Below, piece by piece: positions 24,058-34,733 of a stretch of 64,000 nt of DNA. Numbering within the stretch: the stretch's first letter is position 1; every line of letters begins with the position of its first letter. The position numbers were made by a program, and so were the translations under genes. The notes beneath the pieces were generated by a model. The model made no database searches. It saw nothing but the letters and a program-made list of their open reading frames with translations, and had not been told where the DNA came from. This DNA is from Nemophila menziesii (taxonomy: Eukaryota > Streptophyta > Magnoliopsida > Boraginales > Hydrophyllaceae), in the NCBI GenBank assembly GCA_029959085.1, contig JARWIR010000003.1, positions 35,885,505-35,949,504 on the forward strand, given 5' to 3'.

Positions 24058-26186
24058 TCAAAAATCACCCCATGAGTCTGAATCAGCGGGTGTAGGTGGC
24101 TCATCAAATCCAGATGTTGAATAGTCTCTATCATATGCAACTTTAGCATTACCAGCAGTACTCCTAGTCCCACTCCCAGTAGAAAACCCTAGCCCTTGAT
24201 TTCCACCATGATTGAAATGTCTACTTCCATTGTTAATTCTAGTTGATCCACCCTGACCAACACTGGTTGATTCAATCTGACCAAACTTCTCTCCGTTCAG
24301 CCCTAGAAAATTCCGGGTCACCCCCTCATTGTTCCACGAAAACTTGGTATAGCTTGATGGGACACCATTCATAGCTCCAAAATGGGTAATTGGCATTGTG
24401 GTGTCCGTTGGAGCAATGGTAGCAGGGGGGTGGTTTGGGATAGCAGTAAATTGATTCATGTAAGGTGATATTGCAGATGGATTCATCTGAATTGGTGGAG
24501 ATGGAGTTGAATTTTGAAAGAGAGATGGAGAGCCTGAGATATATCCCTGGTTCAAGCTAGGGTTAGGGTTAGGGTTGGTATCATGTGTTTGATCATAAGT
24601 GGCGAAAGTATAGTCAATTGGAAGCTGGTGGTGGAGGTGGTGAGCATTTTCATAGTAGGAAAAGCTTGGTGGTGGATTTTCAGGGAACTGGGTGAAAGGT
24701 GGGATATTGGTAGGTTGATTTGGTAAAGTTGTTAAACCCGAGTTGGCTGACAATCTAGCACCCTCTTCAGCTAACGCCTCACAAAAACCTCGATGGTTCA
24801 CAAAACTATCTTTCCTGTCAATAGAAATAGTTTAATATTATTTACATTATATCATTGTAAATAAATATATATAGAGAGTACACAATTTCAATCTTGGTTT
24901 TTACTATAATACATCATATTAATAAACGTTGTGATTTACCTTTGTAGTTTTCGGTCGGTTCTAAATTAAAAGACGACATGTAAAACTTTATGTTAATCGT
25001 ACTTCAATTTTTTCTTTATCACTTGGTAGTTCGAGATAAGTCTTAAACAACACCCAATAAGATGCTTAGTTTTTGTCAAACCGTGACGTTGTTCATCTAT
25101 TAATTAATTCAAAATTGTTATCCCGCCTTTATTACCAACGACCCCACTTCAAGTAATAAATTTTTTTTTGATTTTTTTTAATTTTTTTTCATAAACACAA
25201 AAACATTTTTAAATAAACTAAAATAATAATATTATGTGCGTAAGTACGTTTTGGACATGAATGAAGGGTGAAAACCGAAAAAAAGAATCAATTCACATAA
25301 ATAAAAAAAATTAAATACTAAATTTTATATTTTTGGCAGGATGATCAAGAAAGGATTAATTCACAGTAGCTTAAGATTTCATCGGCTTTCATGATGGATG
25401 ATATTAAAAATTTCATAGAATTTCCAAACATGAAATACTTAAACCGCTCTAAATGTGAAGTTGGGTATAAAACATATACAAAACTAAAACTCCCTTGCAT
25501 GCAATTCCTATAACTTCAATTAAAGATGACAGAAAGGGAAAAATTACCTGGCGAATTCAAGTCCGCAGTCGCATGTATACTGCCTTGATCCGCAGGTCTT
25601 TAGATGTGCCTTGAGATCCGAATGGACTGCATATGCTTTCGGGCATCTGTCGCATCGCCATTTTTTTTCCCCATGTTTTCTGCAAAAGTGTTTTTTAATG
25701 CCTGTCAGATCCCCCAAAGCTCTAGCTGGATCGTGATGCACGCAAGAGGGTATAGGGCATACGAAGACTTTTTTCTTGTTCTCGGGGGATTTTTGTTTCA
25801 ATTTATAGGGCAAACTGTGCCCTCTTCGGTGAAGCTGTAAATTCTGATCTCGTTGAAAGCCTTTGTTGCAAATGTCGCAGATATACCTGTTTGTAGTCAT
25901 CAAGCTCACTGGCGTAAGTGCTATGACCTCAACGTCCGTCAAGTCTGCATATACATATAAAGAGTGACGTCAAGAGTTAATTCACACTAAAAACTATACA
26001 AAGAGACTGAGAGAGAGCTAGGTTACCGGGATGTGCAGGTGGGCCCCTTTTTTTTCTAATTCTCTGGGGAACTTGTTGTGGCGACTGCTGTGCCGGAGGT
26101 GGCGGCGGCGGCTGAGTTGTAAACATTTGGACCATCGAACTGACACTGGAAAGGGAGTCAGAAGGAGAGATTGCATTGGCATACAT
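24058..26186 (-). CDS. IDD: INDETERMINATE DOMAIN (IDD) zinc-finger transcription factor, intact, 437 aa
   Basis: Three minus-strand exons join in frame: 26186-26027, 25944-25548 and 24814-24058. A basic stretch RIRKKRG (42-48) precedes the fingers and may be a nuclear signal. The ID domain has four fingers: C76, C79, H92, H96; C116, C121, H139, H144; C151, C154, H167, C171; and C178, C180, H193, C197. The second C2HC finger is completed only by exon 3. Family hallmarks CNKGFQRDQNLQLHRRGH, ALGDLTGIKKHFCRKHGE and FCEALAEEGARLS are present. A C-terminal TRNFLGL (352-358) matches the conserved IDD TRDFLG motif. Some usual residues are changed, for example LPYKLKQ for LPWKLKQ, so it is a divergent member. 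IDD proteins are nuclear regulators of development, often partners of GRAS proteins; its targets are unknown. Exons 1 and 2 lie in copy A of the 10.4-kb duplication, and exon 3 is single. Confidence 0.92.
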
Positions 26187-29100
26187 GTTGCTCAGATTTG
26201 CTCAGATGTATGTGTCTGATACATGAAATATTCTGTTTACCTTGAATTTATAACCATTATGGAGACGATAGCATTAATTTCAGCAGGTGAATTTGCCCCT
26301 TAATTTGGGCAACTACATTCACACAGTCAATCGGCTGTCGTAGAAATATTCAAGCTTATGTAAGCTTGACTTGTATTCAATGTGTGTTGAAATTAATGGG
26401 GAAAAAATAAGAATTTCAAGACATTTACGAATCAATATTTTCTAATTTTCCTTTGAGCCCAGAAAATAAATAAGATGTTAATATATTCTTTCCCTAGTTT
26501 AGACACTTCTGACTATATATCTAATAATTATCTAGCTATGGGTGTGTGTAGGTCTATCTATATACGAGTCGAAAAGGAAGGGGGCTGAGTATACGAGGAC
26601 ATTATCAATTAGTTGACAATGATGTATATAGGATGTTATGATTACAATCAGACTAAAGAAAAAGGGTCTGCTATAACATGTGGAATTTTCAAAATTATAA
26701 TTAATAATAAAGGCCAATAAAGAAAAGCTTTCAATTTAAAGATTTTTAAGTAATCAGTTTCTTAGAATAACATATTTAAATTTTATAGTACCTTGTAAAA
26801 TTATTAAGTAAATGTAATGTAGGTAAATGTGTGAAATTCTTTATATAAAAAATTATAAGTTTCTATATCATTTTGTAAGATTCCTGGCTACTTACATATT
26901 TGAATAGTTTTAGGATAAAATCTTAAATTTAATTAACATACATGATGATATCAACTCTCGTATCAAAGTTGTGTTGACCCGCAAAACATTCAATTCACAC
27001 CGTCTTTCGAGGCTTTGGTCGTTCGTCTTAATATCAATTCGTGTAACCCTTACGATCAAAACCGTATTCACACTAGAAAAAACTGAATAAATGCATTTTT
27101 CTCCTCAATAAACTCTGAATTTTAATATTAATAAAATTACAAAATACTCGTCAAACACTAATTTTTTTTATTAGGATAACATAACTTCAAACTCATTATT
27201 AATAACACTAGGTCTTACTTAGTACCTTTTCCACTAATATTATTATTGTTCTTTTTAACGGGGTTTTTTAAATTCAGATGTGTACACTTTGTGTATTCTT
27301 TTTAATCCTGTTATAAAACACCCAAATTACAAGAGAACCTTGATTTGAATAAAATGGTTATATTAAAAGACGGGGTTAGAAAAAAAGATAAGCTCGAAAA
27401 GCTTAATAAAGCCTTAAAGACAAAGTGCTTTAAAAATTAGTCTCTTCAAACCCTTTATCTAGAACCCCCGTATGGTATCATTATTGCAAAATCATTGACT
27501 TAAAATTATATTGCAAACATAAACACCAAAGACAAAAAGAGTTTTCATTGGTTTAGATTACATTCAAAAGTTAATGGATTTTTAACTCGTATTGGCTATT
27601 TAATTTATTAGTCTCAAAGTCTTTAATTCCCTTCTTGATCTAGAGGGCTCATTTTGACTAAGAAAAATACAAGTGTTTCATATGATATTTTATCAATTAT
27701 TAAATTGTTTAAATTTTGTTCAAACTCGTGTGTATATATAAAAATTGGAAAATTCTTCCATCAAATATTGGAGTAATACATATACCTCATGTTTTAAACT
27801 TACAAAAGTAACTAACTAATTAATCTATAATAACACGTGTTTTGTTATAATAATTAATGGATGTGATGTGATGTGAATTTTTTTATTTTGATAATTAGTT
27901 TAATTATTGACACCAAAAGTCTTTCAAACCAATTTCTATTGCAATTGTAGTTGAACATCCATTCTGACCAAATAATTAAAAAATAAAATAATTTTGTACA
28001 ACCATGGCTAACTTGAATTTCAAGTGAGCCGAAATACTCCCTAATGAATAAAAAGAAAATGGAAAATTCAAATGAAATAATTAAAAGGTTATTATGTTTG
28101 ATAATATTATTCAACAGTATTTCATCTGAATTCATTGATTAATATCTAGAATATTTGCAACTTTCTTGATTTAATTATTATAAATGTATTTGTATTACAT
28201 TTCTATCTCTTTCGTCTATACCATTGTTATCACATCATCTTGTATTACGTATCCATCTCTTTCATATATGCCATTGATATCTCATCATCAAGTAGATCAT
28301 GAAACCCCACCCCGGGATCTTACGTGAAATTCTCTTTTCTTTGCTTTATTACTACTACTTTTGCATATTCATAACCTGAATCCAAAGTCATTTCTATATG
28401 AATTGAATATCTGCTTTGACCAAGTATATATCCTATTGAACTATTATAAAACCTAAATATTAGCTGAGATAAGGGTTGCAAATTGAAATAAAAAAATATT
28501 TTGATCTTAGAACTAATAAAGTGGAGTCCAAAATTAACTATCATTGAATGTATAATACCTATTACAGTCAATAAATGAAAAAAGGAAATTGGAAAAATAG
28601 CCCATAAGATCCTTATCTTTTAACACCATACTCGAATCTGAATATGAAATGATTTTTAAAGATAAAAATGTAATCTGAATATGAAATAATTTATAAAAAC
28701 AAACATTTTAAACCCTATTTTTTTAGTTTATATCTTGATTAATATTTAGTTAATCTTGTAGCATTATTAATTTTTAATTTTTTTGTCAAATCAAATCACA
28801 TTTGGAAGAATCAATCTAAATATAATGTCATTTCCGATAACAATATTATAGTCATATACTACCTTCAATTCTTTATAAATAATTAATTTTGTAATGTTTT
28901 TACCACCTGAGCTACAGGCATCCACCCACCCATTATCTTGGTCCGAAGAAGACGAGTTTGAACGTGAAAAACTCTTCATAAAATGAAAAGAAAAGTTTAT
29001 TAAGGCTTTGAACATCTCGAGCACGAGATGATTCCTGAATATGTTTTTGAGTTTTCTTCTCCAGATGAAACTAGGAGATCTTGAATAGATTTTAGGTGTA

Positions 29101-29320
29101 ATGAGAAAATAAATCTACTTTTTTTTTTGACGAATCTAACAGTAAGAAATCACAACGAGTCCTCATGGTTTCATAGATCAAGATTCTACAATAAAATATT
29201 TTACAATTAATTATTCATTTGATTTTTTCTGTACAACATATATGGAAGGTGAGTTTAAACTATATAATGAATGGTGGTGTGCAAAAAGATTGAGTATATC
29301 TCTCAATCAAACCCACTTAG
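26187..29320 (-). promoter_or_regulatory. IDD upstream region, copy A
   Basis: About 3.1 kb of AT-rich DNA between the IDD start codon and the CACTA-2 left end. No gene is seen; short minus-strand frames (28135-27854, 28571-28320, 29024-28791) have no recognisable domain. A perfect hairpin TCAAGCTTA-TG-TAAGCTTGA lies at 26350-26369, about 165 bp before the ATG and probably in the promoter or leader. TGTATTACxTxTCTATCTCTTTCxT-like phrases repeat twice near 28187-28270. Confidence 0.5.
26350..26369. repeat. Perfect 9-bp inverted repeat upstream of IDD
   Basis: TCAAGCTTA and TAAGCTTGA separated by TG. The same hairpin occurs in copy B at 36780-36799. Its function is unknown. Confidence 0.7.
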
Positions 29321-29323
29321 CAC

Positions 29324-29775
29324 CACTACAGCAGGTCGCTGATCTACCCACGACAACTGTCGTCGGTAAAAAGGCCAATTTCGTCGGTAAATATGTTTAC
29401 CGACGACAACTCGTCGGTAAGCTGTCGTCCCTAGAAGTTGGTCGGTAAAATCGCCCTTGCCGACGACGGTTTTGGCTCCTCGTCGATAACCCAACATCTT
29501 TTACCGACGACTCTCGCCTCGTCGGTAAACATTAGCATACCGACAACGGCCTGGCTGGTCGCCGGTAAGACGCACTACTTTACCGACAACCATTGTTGTC
29601 GGTAAATAAATTAATTACCGACAACACGGTCGTCGGTATCCTAGTATTTAAATCTTTTTTTTTGATTTTAAATAACTTGCCGACAACTTTAATTACTTGA
29701 ATGTCGTCGGCAAATGTTATTTTTTATTTTTTTTTAAAAATCTTTACCGACGACATTCTTGACATGAATGTCGTC
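29324..29775. repeat. CACTA-2 left subterminal array, copy A
   Basis: About twenty copies of TACCGACGAC or GTCGTCGGTAAA, full or partial, occur in both orientations between the terminus and about 29775. They are followed by a long T-rich stretch. In En/Spm elements such repeats are TnpA-binding sites. Confidence 0.8.
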
Positions 29776-30275
29776 GGTATTGTGATTATTTATTTTTTTT
29801 AATTTTTTTTTTAAATTTAATTTTTTTTAATTTTTTTTAATTTAATTTTTTTTAATTTTAATTTTTATTTAAATTGGTTTTTCGATTTTTTATAAATTAA
29901 TATACTATGAAATTTTGAATATAAATAGAAATCATGGATTATATTCATAAAAGATAAATAAACCCGGGTAGTCAAACCCCGGGCAATAAAGTCAAACCCC
30001 GAGCAATAAAGTCAAAATATTACATAAAAACTTAATAAAAGTAAAAAATATAAACTTAAATAAAATAAAAGTCTTAAACATAATAAAATGAAAGTCAATC
30101 ACGGGCCCCATAGATCTTCTCCTCGATCACTATCTTCATCTTCATCTTCTTCTTCAGCGGAGACCGGAGAGAGACCGTTTTTTTCACGAGATTCATTGAG
30201 GCCTTTGAGCAACTTCGTCAAAAAATCATCGGACCTAGAGGAGCTCGGTGGAGCATCGTCATCCGGCATAGGAGG

Positions 30276-31663
30276 TTATCCTTGGACTGCGCGGAGCTCG
30301 TTCATCCCGTCGAATATCCGCTGTAACTTTCTCGCGTTCTTCTTTGCGGTCTCGTCCGAAACAGGCGGCTTCGGGTCCTTCTTTTTCTTGAAGACAGCTC
30401 CGATCGAAGGGATCCAGTGTCTACTCTTAGCCGGTTTCATCACCTCCTGAACCGTCTCCTTCAACGCTCCTATCTGCTCCTCCACTGGAACATCCTCAGC
30501 CGATTGGGACCCCGTCTCGATAACCCGCTCCTTAAGTTTCTCCCGATAAACTCCCTGTAGTAAAATTTCAAATAAATAATTAATAAAACTAACAAAGAAA
30601 TAAATTTAAAGTTAAATAAAAACTTACACTAGCCTGCTCCCATCTATCATCGACCCATTTGCCTTTCGCCCCATCATAGCCCAAGTACTCGAAGTATCCG
30701 ACCATCTGTGGAAGTGGGACCTCCTCTTGGGTCTGCTCGTCTATATAGCTCAGGGGCTCCTTCGTATTAACCTTCAGCTTACCCTATAAAATATACATAA
30801 AAAATTATAATTATTAAAAAATTAAATTAAATAACTAATAAATTTTATTTTTACTTTAATAAATTATACCTCGATAATCTCGGGGTGGGTCTGGGTTTGG
30901 TTCCGAGAACCTGACTTGTTCGGCTTCTTCTGGTTCTGCCGATTCTTCTTATTAATCTCCGACTGAGCCTGTTACAATTCAACGTAAAAAATAAATAAAC
31001 AATAATTTAATAATAAAATAATTAAATTAAGATTTTACCTTCTTATTCGGGTTATGAAACATCTCAAGGGTCAGCTTCCAATCCTCGGGAAGCACATCAG
31101 GTGGACACTCATCCGAATCGCCATAATCGGCCTTCAAGTCATACTTCCACCGTCTGTAAGCAGCGGATTGAGACTGCGTCAGCTTCCCGCTAATAAAGTT
31201 TCAATCTCGGCGGGCCCTCCACTCCTCGAGGTTGAAGAACTCCTCGAGTTTTCCGAGGATCGTGGTCTTTAGTGCAGGCGACACAGCACTCCACGAGGGG
31301 TAGTAGGGCGGGACTGTTTCTCGAACCGCGAGACCCATCACTTGGGCCACGTGTTTCCCATATTCTCCGAATGGGTTCCACGTGTCGTCGAGGATACAAA
31401 AATCTACCGGAAGGGGCCCACCTAGCTTCTCCTTGGCATCGTTGGCGGTTTTGAGAGTCGAGACATTTCGGGGTCTCCTCTTTCGCTTAACTGTTTAAGA
31501 AAAGTATATTAATTAATTTAGTAATTTATATTAATTGAAAAATATAAATTAATTTATATTTACCAGGCGGCTGATTACAATCGTTCAAGTTCGGGGGTTG
31601 ATTCGGGTTCGGATCTTCACCGTTCCCGTCACCCCGGTGGTAGTTAGGCATCACTGCGGCCAT
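30276..31663 (-). pseudogene. CACTA-2 TnpA-like gene, copy A (one premature stop)
   Basis: Five minus-strand exons with GT-AG borders join in phase: 31663-31564, 31490-31039, 30968-30870, 30783-30628 and 30554-30276. Together they specify 362 codons. The start reads MAAVMPNYHRGDGNGEDPN. Typical features of plant Ptta/En/Spm TnpA-like proteins follow: WNPFGEYGKHVAQVMG, WKLTLEMFHNPNKK, AQSEINKKNRQNQKK and a C-terminal EEQIGALKETVQEVM coiled-coil-like segment. One in-frame TGA in exon 2 interrupts EEWRARRD and NFISGKLTQ; the frame stays open on both sides. The same TGA is in copy B, so it is older than the duplication. TnpA binds subterminal repeats and helps transposition; full-length protein cannot be made without read-through. 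Confidence 0.85.
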
Positions 31664-31679
31664 CTATAACTGAAATAAA

Positions 31680-32640
31680 ATTAATAAATTAGTTTTTTTT
31701 ACTATAAATTGTATTTTAGACCTTTTTTTATTAAAAATTACAAAAAACACACATATAAATTTTAAAAAAAATATATTTTTCATAGGTTTTAAATTGTATA
31801 TTATAAATTGCGTTTTAGTCCTCGTATTTTCAAAAATTACTAAAATACCCTAAAGTCCATAATATTTTTTTTGAAAGTTTTTTAATTTGTCATTTAGTCC
31901 TTATATCATATATATTTACATAAAATACCTAATTTGTCATTTAGTCCCTAAATTGCATTTTTAGTCCATAGAGTTTTCATATTTGCATAAAATACCCTAA
32001 ATTCTTTAAAAATGTAAAGTTTTTAAAATTGCATTTTATTCCCTAAATTGCATTTTTAGTCCCTAGAGTTTTCATATTTGCATAAAATACACTAAATTTC
32101 ATCAACATTGTCAAGTGTTTAACATACAAAAATTAACAAACAATCCTAAAACTTCTAAACATCAAAAATCATTACATCAAAATACATCAAAATACAAACC
32201 CTAATTTTTCTAAAAATTAACCAAAAAATCACGTTACATGGTATATTTAACAACAAAATACATATTCAGAATCTAAAATCTATCACAAAATCACGGAATT
32301 AACAAGAATTCCAATACAACATTAAAAAAAAATTTATAAATCAATTCGAAAATTAAAAAAAAATAGGTTTAGTCACGGATTTGTGGTACCTGTTACGTGG
32401 AGATTATGTTGAACATATCCAGCAATCCATGCCAAAAAAGAGTAGAGGAAAAACAAAAACAAAAAAATAGTTAGGATTTGATTTAGAAAATTGAAAAAAA
32501 TTTGAAGAAATGATTAAGTTTTGGCATGGAATCACTTACATTTGATGTTATAGGGGTGTTGGAATGGCTCGGAACAACTCATTCTTCCTCGGAATCGACT
32601 TTTTTGAGAGTGTTTTGATGTGTTTTTGTTACAGAAATGA
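31680..32640. other. Non-coding interval upstream of TnpA, copy A
   Basis: AT-rich DNA with diverged repeats of the type TTTAGTCCCTA...AATTGCATTTT and TATTTGCATAAAATAC. No gene is seen. The same kind of repeats (TAGTCC...TTTAAAATTG) occurs at the matching place in CACTA-3 (52440-52558 and 58956-59460), so the two elements share this layout. It may be an intron or leader of TnpA. Confidence 0.5.
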
Positions 32641-32659
32641 AGCTCGGTAGGGTTTAATA

Positions 32660-33000
32660 GATAAATTGTTTATCGACGACACGCCAAGTCGTCGGTAAAC
32701 AGGTCAAACACGTCGCTAAACGTGACACGCGTCAAACAGTCGTACGCACGACTGTTGCGTGTCCTGGTTTACCGACGAGACATTTTCGCAAGTCGTCGGT
32801 AAACCCTTGGGCGGGAAAAATGAACCGCCCATTTTGGCCAATAAAATTTGGAATTTCGTTTACCGACGACTCTCTATATTGAATATCGTCGTTCAAAATG
32901 TACCGACAACACTCTTGAATAGAATATCGTCGCTAAAAGTTTACCAACGACATTCAATTCAAGAATGTTGTCGGTAAACCTTCATTTTCGTCGGTAAACC
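32660..33000. repeat. CACTA-2 internal repeat array, copy A
   Basis: A third cluster of TTTACCGACGAC and GTCGTCGGTAAA in both orientations, lying inside the element about 1 kb upstream of the TnpA start codon. It uses the same motif as the two terminal arrays. By position it could let TnpA act on its own promoter; that is an inference. Confidence 0.75.
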
Positions 33001-33050
33001 TTTTTTTTTTCTTTAATTTTTTTTCCTTATTTATTTTCTTTTTTTATTCT

Positions 33051-34637
33051 GTTTAGTCAACAGTTAGGGTCAAACTTGAGTGTATGAGGTGTTTAGTCAA
33101 CAGTTACGGTCAAACTTGAGTGTTCGGGGTGTTTAGTCAACAGTTAAGGTCAAATGTTAGTGTTAGGGGTGTTTAGTCAATAGTTAGGGTCAAACTTGAG
33201 TGTTTGAAGTGTTTTAATCAACAGTTAGGGTCAAATGTTAGTGTTTGAGGTGTTTAGTCAACAGTTAGGGTCAAACTTGAGTGTATGAGGTGTTTAGTCA
33301 ACAGTTACGGTCAAACTTGAGTGTTCGGGGTGTTTAGTCAACAGTTAAGGTCAAATGTTAGTGTTTGAGGTGTTTAGTCAACAGTTAGGGTCAAACGTTA
33401 GTGTTTGAGGTGTTTAGTCAATAGTTAGGGTCAAACTTGAGTGATAGGGGTGTTTAGTCAACAGTTAGGGTCAAACTTGAGTGATAGGGGTGTTTAGTCA
33501 ACAGTTAGGGTCAAACTTGAGTGTTAGGGGTGTTTAGTCAATAGTTAGGGTCAAACTTGAGTGATAGGGGTGTTTAGTCAACATTTAGGGTCAAATGTTA
33601 GTGTTTGATGTGTTTAGTCAACAGTTAGGGTCAAACTTGAGTGATAGGTGTGTTTAGTCAACAGTTAGGGTCAAACTTGAGTGATAGGGGTGTTTAGTCA
33701 ACAGTTAGGGTCAAACTTGAGTGTTAGGGGTGTTTAGTCAATAGTTAGGGTCAAACTTGAGTGTTTGAAGTGTTTTAATCAACAGTTAGGGTCAAATGTT
33801 AGTGTTTGAGGTGTTTAGTCAACAGTTAGGGTCAAACTTGAGTGTATGAGGTGTTTAGGCAACAGTTACGGTCAAACTTGAGTGTTCGTGGGTGTTTAGT
33901 CAACAGTTAAGGTCAAATGTTAGTGTTTGAGGTGTTTAGTCAATAGTTAGGGTCAAACGTTAGTGTTTGAGGTGTTTAGTCAGTAGTTAGGGTCAAACTT
34001 GAGTGATAGGGGTGTTTAGTCAACAGTTAGGGTCAAACTTGAGTGATAGGGGTGTTTAGTCAACAGTTAGGGTCAAACTTGAGTGTTAGGGGTGTTTAGT
34101 CAATAGTTAGGGTCAAACTTGAGTGATAGGGGTGTTTAGTCAACATTTAGGGTCAAATGTTAGTGTTTGATGTGTTTAGTCAACAGTTAGGGTCAAACTT
34201 GAGTGATAGGGGTTTTTAGTCAACAGTTAGGGTCAAACTTGAGTGATAGGGGTGTTTAGTCAACAGTTAGGGTCAAACTTGAGTGTTAGGGGTGTTTAGT
34301 CAATAGTTAGGGTCAAACTTGAGTGTTTGAAGTGTTTTAATCAACAGTTAGGGTCAAATGTTAGTGTTTGAGGTGTTTAGTCAACAGTTAGGGTCAAACT
34401 TGAGTGTTTGAGGTGTTTAGTCGACAGTTAGGGTCAAACGTGAGTGATAGGGGTGTTTAGTCAACAGTTAGGGTCAAACTTGAGTGTTTGAGGTGTTTAG
34501 TTAACAGTTAGGGTCAAACTTGAGTGTTTGAGGTGTTTAGTCAACAGTTAGGGTCAAACGTGAGTGATAGGGGCGTTTAGTCAACAGTTAGGGTCAAACT
34601 TGAGTGTATGAGGTGTTTAGTCAACAGTTAGGGTCAA
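33051..34637. repeat. 40-bp minisatellite with two W-box cores per unit, copy A
   Basis: About 40 tandem units of 40 bp. A typical unit starts TGTTTAGTCAACAGTTAGGG and continues TCAAACTTGAGTGATAGGGG. On the minus strand almost every unit contains TTGACC and TTGACT (WRKY W-box cores) and TAACTG (a MYB-type core). Variant units (GTATGAGG, GTTCGGGG, GTTTGAAG, ATGTTAGTGTTTG) recur in the same order, showing higher-order amplification. It lies between the end of TnpD and the TnpA promoter side. Confidence 0.95.
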
Positions 34638-34733
34638 TCAATATCAGAATGCACTAAGACTAAAAAAAATACAAAATATCCTAATCAGTTTCATATCCAC
34701 TAATATCTATAGGTTCATCATCGCTATTAACCT

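Noticed and set aside
25604..25840. Plus-strand frame inside IDD exon 2 (and its copy at 36034)
   Set aside because: It is the opposite strand of the zinc-finger exon and has no domain.
30088..30450. 120-codon Ser-rich plus-strand frame (and its copy at 40519)
   Set aside because: It is antisense to the last TnpA exon, which has better evidence.
33051..34637. CRISPR-like array of 40-bp repeats
   Set aside because: Units abut with no unique spacers, and the host is a plant; it is a minisatellite.
33051..34637. Interstitial telomere-like repeat, because CCCTAA occurs in each unit
   Set aside because: The unit is 40 bp and reads CCCTAAC within unrelated sequence, not tandem CCCTAAA.
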